Below are positions 7,084 to 11,078 of a stretch of 11,078 nt of DNA, piece by piece. How positions within the stretch are numbered: position 1 is the stretch's first letter; each line of letters begins with the position of its first letter. The stretch spans positions 1-11,078 of the forward strand of contig WLHA01000019.1 in the NCBI GenBank assembly GCA_009702955.1, given 5' to 3'. Below the pieces are notes generated by a model that saw only the letters and a list, made by a program, of their open reading frames with translations, was not told the DNA's origin and ran no database searches. The DNA comes from Actinomycetota bacterium. GTDB taxonomy: Bacteria; Actinomycetota; Acidimicrobiia; IMCC26256. The translations under genes were made by a program, and so were the position numbers.

Positions 7084-7145
7084 AGGGGTCTTATTTAGAG
7101 GGGTCTTATTTAGAGGCGTCTTATTTAGAGGCGTCTCATCTAGGG
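7071..7145 (+). repeat. 15-bp tandem array repeating the end and stop of galU
   Basis: Five consecutive 15-bp units of GGGTCTTATTTAGAG begin inside the last galU codons. Units 1-3 are identical (7071-7115), unit 4 has one change (GCG for GGG), and unit 5 (7131-7145) is more diverged. A sixth, strongly decayed unit may follow (7146-7160, ending TATATAAAA). Because 15 is a multiple of three, each unit repeats the galU stop in frame: TAG at 7081, 7096, 7111, 7126 and 7141. The array fills most of the 104-bp galU-moeA gap. Confidence 0.9.
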
Positions 7146-7151
7146 CGCCCT

Positions 7152-7157
7152 TATATA
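7152..7157 (+). promoter_or_regulatory. Possible -10 hexamer upstream of moeA
   Basis: TATATA within the AT-rich TTATATAAAAA stretch lies 30 bases before the moeA ATG and would give a leader of about 23 nt. A weaker TANNNT match, TAGTCT at 7176-7181, sits six bases before the ATG and would give a leaderless message. No -35 is clear and no good Shine-Dalgarno precedes the ATG (TAGGG abuts it). Confidence 0.3.
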
Positions 7158-7187
7158 AAAAGGTGCGCTTGGTCGTAGTCTCTAGGG

Positions 7188-8447
7188 ATGCGTTCTTTAG
7201 AGGAGGTCAAGGCTGAGATACTTGGATCAGTCTCCCCGCTTGCCCCTGTCGTTGTACCCGCGGGTGATGCCCTAGGGCTTGTTCTTGCCGAGACTGTACG
7301 TGCCGCTGAGGCGGTTCCACCTTTTGCGAATACTGCAATGGATGGTTACGCGCTTCGCTGCGCTGATACTGCCGGCGCAACGCAAGATGCTCCAGTAACC
7401 CTAAATGTTGTGGGCGATCTCCCTGCAGGTTACGCGCCGAGCGTTGATGTTGGCGAGGGTGAAGCGGTGCGCATCATGACCGGCGCCCCGATCCCTGATG
7501 GTGCTGACTCGATAATTCCGGTAGAGCGCACCTCGCGAGATTGCGCGACGCGTGTGCAGGTTCACGCAGAGGTCAAACTCAATGATCACATCCGGCCTGT
7601 CGGTGGAGATGTACTCCCAGGGGATGCCGTCTTCGCACAGGGAGATGTCTTAGGGCCTGCATCAATCGGAGTCTTATCAAGCCTTGCGGTATCGAGTGTG
7701 CGTGTCTATCCACGACCGCGCGTTGCCGTTATCTCAACTGGCGATGAATTGGTCGAGGGCGGAGGAGCACTGGCTGCGGGCCAGATACGAGACTCGAATC
7801 GCCCGATGCTTCTTGCAATGGTCACGGATGCTGGATGCGAGGCGATTGATCTTGGTATAGCGCGTGATGATGAAAGCGCTCTAGAAGAAGCACTACTCGA
7901 TGCAGCAGATAAATACGACGCGATTGTTACGAGCGGCGGAGTATCGGTCGGTGATTACGACGTAGTGAAGGCAGTACTCGCACGAATCGGTGTGCTTGTC
8001 TGGTCACAGGTTGCAATCAAGCCAGCCAAGCCGCTCGCGTTTGGGGTAATCGGCTCAACACCAATCTACGGACTGCCGGGTAATCCGGTCTCATCGAATA
8101 TCTCCTTCGAACTCTTCGCCCGACCTGCACTTCGAGCGATGGCAGGTCACACAGTTCTTGAGAGGCCAGTTGTTGATGCAGTCGCAACAGCTGATTTTGG
8201 AAGGCGCAGCGATGGAAAGATTCATTTCGATCGAGTAACAGTGAGCCTCGGGGCTGCGGGGTTCACGGCCGAGCGCTCCGGTGGGCAGGGGAGCAATGTG
8301 CTCTCAGCGATGGCGCATGCCAACGGGCTAGCGATTCTCCCCGATGGGGATGGGGTAGAGGCTGGAGGATCGCTCCGAGTAATGCTTCTAACCGATCACT
8401 TCTCCTACCCTGAGGGGAGTGAATTCAGTGGAGCCCCGCGAACCTAA
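7188..8447 (+). CDS. moeA: Molybdopterin molybdotransferase MoeA, possibly the gephyrin-like Glp
   Basis: A 419-residue MoeA/gephyrin-E-domain protein, the enzyme inserting molybdate into adenylylated molybdopterin. Order of motifs: VPPFANTAMDGYAL (43-56), MTGAPIPDGAD (97-107), the MPT-binding domain with VAVISTGDELVEGG (179-192), IRDSNRPML, TSGGVSVGDYD (248-258), KPAKPLAFG (278-286) and GLPGNPVSS (295-303), then C-terminal domain IV. Everything expected for catalysis is present. The ATG start fits the family beginning (RSLEEVKAEILGSVSPL). Position just after galU and upstream of a GlpR-like gene matches the corynebacterial/mycobacterial galU-glp-glpR neighbourhood, where the MoeA homologue Glp binds FtsZ and the membrane receptor GlpR. 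Because moaA and moaC follow directly, an enzymatic role in cofactor synthesis is likely here; a second role in division is inference. Overlaps moaA by about 20 bp. Confidence 0.94.
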   Translation: MRSLEEVKAEILGSVSPLAPVVVPAGDALGLVLAETVRAAEAVPPFANTAMDGYALRCADTAGATQDAPVTLNVVGDLPAGYAPSVDVGEGEAVRIMTGAPIPDGADSIIPVERTSRDCATRVQVHAEVKLNDHIRPVGGDVLPGDAVFAQGDVLGPASIGVLSSLAVSSVRVYPRPRVAVISTGDELVEGGGALAAGQIRDSNRPMLLAMVTDAGCEAIDLGIARDDESALEEALLDAADKYDAIVTSGGVSVGDYDVVKAVLARIGVLVWSQVAIKPAKPLAFGVIGSTPIYGLPGNPVSSNISFELFARPALRAMAGHTVLERPVVDAVATADFGRRSDGKIHFDRVTVSLGAAGFTAERSGGQGSNVLSAMAHANGLAILPDGDGVEAGGSLRVMLLTDHFSYPEGSEFSGAPRT

Positions 8448-9465
8448 AACTTCTTCCAGCGCGCCTGTTGACCCATCGACCCTCGTTGATGGTCACGGGC
8501 GCCGGGTTCGCGATCTGCGCATCTCTATAACCGACCGGTGCAATCTGCGCTGTACCTACTGCATGCCGGCAGAGGGCCTCCCATGGCTGCCGCGCGCCGA
8601 TGTTCTTACTTATGAAGAGATAGCGCGTATCGCAAAAGTCTGCGTTGATCGCTGGGCCTTCGATGCGATTCGCATTACTGGCGGTGAGCCAACTCTGCGT
8701 GCTGATGTCGTCTCTCTCTTTGAGATGCTCGCACCGCTAGGTGTTGATCTCGCGATGACAACGAATGCAATACGCCTTGTCGACCTAGCAGTGCCACTTC
8801 GTAACGCTGGTTTGAAGCGGGTCAATATTTCATTAGATACCCTCGACGCTGCAACATTCGAGCGCATTACACGTCGCGATGATCTTGGCCGCACTATTGC
8901 GGGAATAGATGCAGCGATTGCCGCAGGTTTGGCCCCCGTAAAGATAAATACTGTTGTGATGCGCGGAGTAAACGATCACGAGATTCTTGATCTAGTTGGG
9001 TTTGCCCGCGACCGAGGTGTTGGTCTGCGCTTTATTGAGTTCATGCCACTAGATGCAGGCCAGGGCTGGACGCTCGATCAAGTTGTTCCTGCGCGCGAAA
9101 TACTTGAGACGATTGATGCGGCCTTCCCGCTAAGTGGGGATGCAATTCCAACTAGTGGCCATGTCGAGCCGGCAGAGCGTTTTGCTTTTGCGGATGGGCG
9201 TGGTGACGTTGGGGTAATCGCTAGCGTCACTGAACCATTCTGTGGAGACTGTGACCGAGTTCGAATCACTGCCGATGGTCGCCTGCGTACTTGCCTCTTC
9301 GCGTTGGATGAGAGTGACCTGCGAGAGGTGGTGCGAACCGGCGGATCTGATGATGATCTCGCTGCGGTAATTGCGCGCGCTGTGGCCGGCAAGTGGGCTG
9401 GGCACCGGATCGGGAATGTTGATTTCATTAGGCCAGATAGGTCTATGTCTCAGATCGGCGGCTAG
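8428..9465 (+). CDS. moaA: GTP 3',8-cyclase MoaA
   Basis: A radical-SAM enzyme that, with MoaC, converts GTP to cyclic pyranopterin monophosphate, the first step of molybdenum-cofactor synthesis. The SAM-cluster motif CNLRCTYC gives CX3CX2C at C38, C42 and C45; GGEPTLR (85-91) follows. The second 4Fe-4S cluster, which binds the GTP-derived substrate, has CX2CX13C (C272, C275, C289) in FCGDCDRVRITADGRLRTCLF. The protein ends in the GG tail needed for activity. Length of 345 residues is usual. Start: GTG 8428 has GGGGAG eight bases upstream; the in-frame GTG 8419 abuts that Shine-Dalgarno, so it is less likely. The beginning overlaps the end of moeA by 20 bp, suggesting translational coupling. 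Confidence 0.96.
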   Translation: MEPREPKTSSSAPVDPSTLVDGHGRRVRDLRISITDRCNLRCTYCMPAEGLPWLPRADVLTYEEIARIAKVCVDRWAFDAIRITGGEPTLRADVVSLFEMLAPLGVDLAMTTNAIRLVDLAVPLRNAGLKRVNISLDTLDAATFERITRRDDLGRTIAGIDAAIAAGLAPVKINTVVMRGVNDHEILDLVGFARDRGVGLRFIEFMPLDAGQGWTLDQVVPAREILETIDAAFPLSGDAIPTSGHVEPAERFAFADGRGDVGVIASVTEPFCGDCDRVRITADGRLRTCLFALDESDLREVVRTGGSDDDLAAVIARAVAGKWAGHRIGNVDFIRPDRSMSQIGG

Positions 9466-9475
9466 GGGCTATTAC

Positions 9476-9499
9476 CTGCCTGTCGTATTGGTCAGGCAG
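9476..9499 (+). other. Stem-loop between moaA and moaC
   Basis: CTGCCTG and CAGGCAG form a 7-bp stem around a 10-base loop, starting 11 bases after the moaA stop. No T-run follows. A competing pairing GGGCT (9466-9470) with AGCCC (9498-9502) shares the 3' arm. It could be a weak terminator or an mRNA-end structure; it does not resemble the Moco riboswitch, which normally lies upstream of such operons. Confidence 0.35.
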
Positions 9500-9523
9500 C
9501 CCGCGCGCTGCTGCTAGCGCTCC

Positions 9524-9529
9524 TAGAAT
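9524..9529 (+). promoter_or_regulatory. Possible -10 hexamer for leaderless moaC
   Basis: TAGAAT, one mismatch from TATAAT, ends eight bases before the moaC ATG at 9538. No Shine-Dalgarno lies in the gap, whose bases are pyrimidine-rich, so a leaderless moaC transcript fits. A -35 element is not obvious. Confidence 0.4.
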
Positions 9530-9537
9530 GCCTCCCC

Positions 9538-10044
9538 ATGCCCCCAGAGTTCACACACCTTGACCCGTTAGGCCGAGCGCGCATGGTTGATGTCTCAGCG
9601 AAAGAGCCATCCATTCGACGGGCAATGGCGCGCTGCAGTGTGAAGATGCTCCCTGAGACTGCCTCCAAGATTGCTGCGGGAGCGGTCTCGAAAGGTGATG
9701 TGCTTGCAGTTGCGCGAGTAGCTGGAATCCAGGCGTCTAAGCAGACAGCGAACCTCATACCACTCTGTCACCCGCTACTTGTCGGGAGTGTGCTTGTGCA
9801 TTTCCGGATCGAGGAGTCGAGTGTTGAGGTAGAGGCTCACGTGGATACCTTCGACCGCACCGGTGTCGAGATGGAGGCGCTTACTGCGTGCTCCATTGCG
9901 GCGCTGACTATCTACGACATGTGTAAATCAACCGACCGATCAATGGTGATAACCGAGATTGCACTATGGGAGAAGACTGGTGGTCGCTCTGGGCAGTGGC
10001 GCCGCGCTGGGCATGATGAAGGTATCGATTCCTTCGACGAATAA
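9538..10044 (+). CDS. moaC: Cyclic pyranopterin monophosphate synthase MoaC
   Basis: Converts the MoaA product 3',8-cyclo-GTP to cyclic pyranopterin monophosphate in the cytoplasm. Nearly the whole protein follows the family consensus: FTHLDPLGRARMVDVSAKE (5-23), PETASKIAAG, GDVLAVARVAGIQASKQT (53-70), LIPLCHPL (73-80, with H78), TGVEMEALTACSIAALTIYDMCKSTDRSM (108-136) and the KTGGRSG near the end. Length of 168 residues is usual. The ATG start has no Shine-Dalgarno but a -10-like TAGAAT eight bases before it. It is separated from moaA by 72 bp with a stem-loop. The same frame stays open for 32 codons after the TAA, through a 9-bp repeat array. MoaE, MoaD and MogA are not in the window and must be encoded elsewhere. 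Confidence 0.96.
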   Translation: MPPEFTHLDPLGRARMVDVSAKEPSIRRAMARCSVKMLPETASKIAAGAVSKGDVLAVARVAGIQASKQTANLIPLCHPLLVGSVLVHFRIEESSVEVEAHVDTFDRTGVEMEALTACSIAALTIYDMCKSTDRSMVITEIALWEKTGGRSGQWRRAGHDEGIDSFDE

Positions 10045-10061
10045 TTACTGCGCGGTAACTA

Positions 10062-10142
10062 TGTCAACAGTGTCGAGAATGTTCTAATTGTTGCGAGTGT
10101 TATAAATGTTGGCACTGTTGTAAATGTTGAAGATGTTGTTTA
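10062..10142 (+). repeat. Degenerate 9-bp periodic array after moaC
   Basis: Nine consecutive 9-bp units each begin with TGTY (TGTC in the first two, TGTT in the next seven), followed by five variable bases. The array starts 17 bp after the moaC stop and runs into the TAA at 10141-10143. It is open in the moaC frame: the 32 codons after TAA would encode a peptide with valine at every third position (VNS VEN VLI VAS VIN VGT VVN VED VV). Only the TGTY core is kept between units, so it is either an old decayed microsatellite or a constrained pattern. No gene assignment is possible. Confidence 0.75.
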
Positions 10143-10249
10143 AGTAAAGCGTAAGCAGATGAGTAGTAGTTGCATCGCAATCAGCGAGCGCTAGGTATCC
10201 GCTTTCTTACGTTCATCGCTTGTTAGCGTTCTAGTCACGCAAATCGTCT
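10143..10249. other. Untranslated gap before the GlpR-like gene
   Basis: No credible gene lies here. An ATG at 10159 gives only an 11-codon frame, and all three forward frames are interrupted by stops. No clear promoter is seen; TAGCGT at 10224-10229 is a weak TANNNT match. The membrane-protein frame is open from 10227 but has no ATG, GTG or TTG before its first helix. Confidence 0.4.
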
Positions 10250-10254
10250 AGGAG
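10250..10254 (+). promoter_or_regulatory. Shine-Dalgarno preceding an ATT start
   Basis: AGGAG sits eight bases before the ATT at 10263, the ideal spacing, and no ATG, GTG or TTG is available in that frame upstream of the first membrane helix. It is the main support for the unusual start. Confidence 0.5.
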
Positions 10255-10262
10255 CTACTGCG

Positions 10263-10787
10263 ATTCTTGTCCTACTGATCATCGTTGCACTCTGGGGAGT
10301 CTTCTTCCTCTGGCCATTGGTCTCCGGCTCGCTCGGAGAGACCGGTGGTCGGGCCCTCGCATCTGTTGATCGAATTCGCCACGGAGTTAGCCGGGTAGCG
10401 CACTCTGGCTCCAACGTCCTCAATCCTCACCACTCTCATGCCTCAGCGATAGCGGCCGGAATGCCGGGGAGCCCACTTGGTGGGGCACCCTCTATACGCC
10501 GTAGGGCAACCTCGCCTCAGCAGCGTCGACGGAGTGTGCTGATAATCCTGGGCGGTGCTTCTCTCGCCTCGCTCTCACTGGCGTTTGTGACTGACTCAAC
10601 GCTCATCTGGTTGGTCGCCTTAGGGGTAGTGACGCTCTTCGCCCTATTTGTAGTGGCGGTCGTAAACCTTGAGCAGGCCAAGCGTGAGCGAAGCGAGAAG
10701 GTTCGTTACCTGCCTGTTATTGAGGCTCCAACAAGGCGCGTCGAGCCGCCAGAAGAGGCACGGAGAACTTTCGCGCAGCCCGGCTAA
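10263..10787 (+). CDS. GlpR-like three-helix membrane protein (candidate Glp/MoeA receptor)
   Basis: A 174-residue membrane protein if begun at ATT 10263. Architecture: an N-terminal helix at once after the start (ILVLLIIVALWGVFFLWPLV), a polar Ser/His/Gly linker of about 60 residues, an arginine cluster (RRR..QQRRR), two closely spaced helices (VLIILGGASLASLSLAFV and LIWLVALGVVTLFALFVVAVV), then a charged cytoplasmic end with QAKRERSEKVRYLPV. This layout is that of actinobacterial GlpR, the membrane receptor of the gephyrin-like MoeA homologue Glp that links to FtsZ and Wag31 in Corynebacterium. The neighbourhood (galU, moeA, then this) agrees. The only standard start in frame is TTG 10317, which would cut off the first helix; AGGAG eight bases before ATT favours the longer form. 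Assignment rests on architecture and context, not on a search. Confidence 0.65.
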   Translation: MLVLLIIVALWGVFFLWPLVSGSLGETGGRALASVDRIRHGVSRVAHSGSNVLNPHHSHASAIAAGMPGSPLGGAPSIRRRATSPQQRRRSVLIILGGASLASLSLAFVTDSTLIWLVALGVVTLFALFVVAVVNLEQAKRERSEKVRYLPVIEAPTRRVEPPEEARRTFAQPG

Positions 10788-10846
10788 GTCTGGTTAGACC
10801 TGAGCCAAGGGTGCCGTACATCGTGCGCGCTACCCTTGCGCAACCG

Positions 10847-10920
10847 GGGGGTGTAGCTCAGCCCGGTAGAGCGCTACGTTCGCAACGTAGAAGTCGTGGG
10901 TTCAAGTCCCATCACCTCCA
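10847..10920 (+). tRNA. tRNA-Ala(CGC)
   Basis: A complete 74-nt cloverleaf. The acceptor arms GGGGGTG and CACCTCC pair with a G3-U70 wobble, the identity mark of tRNA-Ala. The D arm is GCTC/GAGC, the anticodon stem CTACG/CGTAG with loop TTCGCAA, anticodon CGC at 10881-10883 reading GCG, and the T arm GTGGG/CCCAT around TTCAAGT. The discriminator is A and CCA is not encoded. It lies 59 bp after the GlpR-like gene; TACCCT at 10831-10836 is a possible -10. CAAGGGT (10806-10812) and ACCCTTG (10832-10838) form a 7-bp inverted repeat in that gap, of unclear role. Confidence 0.97.
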
Positions 10921-11078
10921 CTAGGCCCCGTAAGGGATTCCCCGCATGAGCACTTGCGTTTCTCATCGGCGATCCCAGCGAGGTCAACAGCATCCTTGCC
11001 GGAGCCCACATCGATCTCGATCGAGGAGAACGGCTGCACGGGAGTGCACCTACTCTGTCGCGATGGGAGCTGAGTAGC
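10921..11078. other. Unassigned end of window after tRNA-Ala
   Basis: No feature can be fixed. A forward frame is open from 10952 to the window edge (reading LIGDPSEVNSILAGAHIDLDRGERL and on) but has no standard start. A minus-strand frame entering from the right edge (SSIEIDVGSGKDAVDLAGIADEKRK) runs on into the tRNA gene before a stop. A 43-codon forward ATG frame at 10946 is Arg/Cys/His-rich and looks like a shadow. No attachment-site repeat of the tRNA 3' end is seen. Confidence 0.3.

Noticed and set aside
7071..7160. The 15-bp array as a CRISPR or iteron origin
   Set aside because: Units are directly adjacent with no spacers, there are no cas or replication genes, and the unit derives from the galU end.
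8419..8427. GTG 8419 as the moaA start
   Set aside because: It abuts the GGGGAG that is ideally placed for GTG 8428; not excluded, but weaker.
9466..9537. Moco riboswitch
   Set aside because: The gap holds only a simple 7-bp stem-loop, is too short for the multi-helix aptamer, and lies inside rather than ahead of the operon.
10062..10142. The 9-bp array as DnaA boxes or plasmid iterons
   Set aside because: Only TGTY is conserved; no TTATNCACA-type 9-mers are present and there is no replication gene nearby.
10159..10194. Short ATG frame of 11 codons between moaC and the GlpR-like gene
   Set aside because: Too short, no Shine-Dalgarno, no conserved feature.

Overview
The window looks like a piece of an actinobacterial (Actinomycetota) chromosome of moderate GC content. 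The evidence is the neighbourhood of a serine-rich FmdB-type zinc ribbon, an SAF-domain protein, galU, a MoeA/Glp protein and a GlpR-like membrane protein. That order recalls the Mycobacterium and Corynebacterium galU-glp-glpR region. Several start codons have a -10-like hexamer only 6-8 nt upstream, which suggests leaderless mRNAs, common in this phylum. I cannot place it to class or genus. All genes look intact and chromosomal; I see no insertion sequence, prophage, CRISPR array or toxin-antitoxin module.

Left part (1-5242). A FlK-like hotdog thioesterase points left. Divergent from it is a tldD-tldE pair, the two subunits of the TldD/E metallopeptidase, coupled by an ATGA overlap. Convergent to these is a leftward group read from 5242 down to 3251: FmdB/Ruc-like zinc ribbon, SAF-domain membrane protein, and undecaprenyl-diphosphate phosphatase UppP. 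A perfect 10-bp hairpin overlaps the uppP stop codon at the tldE/uppP convergence.

Middle part (5243-7187). A divergent control region with a short tandem repeat separates fmdB from plsY, the membrane acyltransferase starting phospholipid synthesis. galU (UDP-glucose synthesis) follows. Its last codons and stop are copied in a 15-bp tandem array, so in-frame stops recur every 15 bp.

Right part (7188-11078). moeA, moaA and moaC form a molybdenum-cofactor block; moeA and moaA overlap. After moaC comes a 9-bp-periodic array, open in the moaC frame for 32 codons after the stop. Next is a three-helix membrane protein resembling GlpR, the membrane receptor of the gephyrin-like MoeA homologue Glp in corynebacterial cell division. 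Its best-supported start is a rare ATT codon behind a good Shine-Dalgarno. A tRNA-Ala(CGC) follows, then an unassigned end.

The genes serve cell-envelope precursor supply (UppP, PlsY, GalU), cofactor synthesis (MoeA, MoaA, MoaC) and probably division or polar growth (Glp-GlpR). The most novel-looking elements are the two codon-phased arrays following galU and moaC, the ATT start, and the altered zinc ligand set of the Ruc-like protein. I found no clear evidence of an entirely new multi-gene system.
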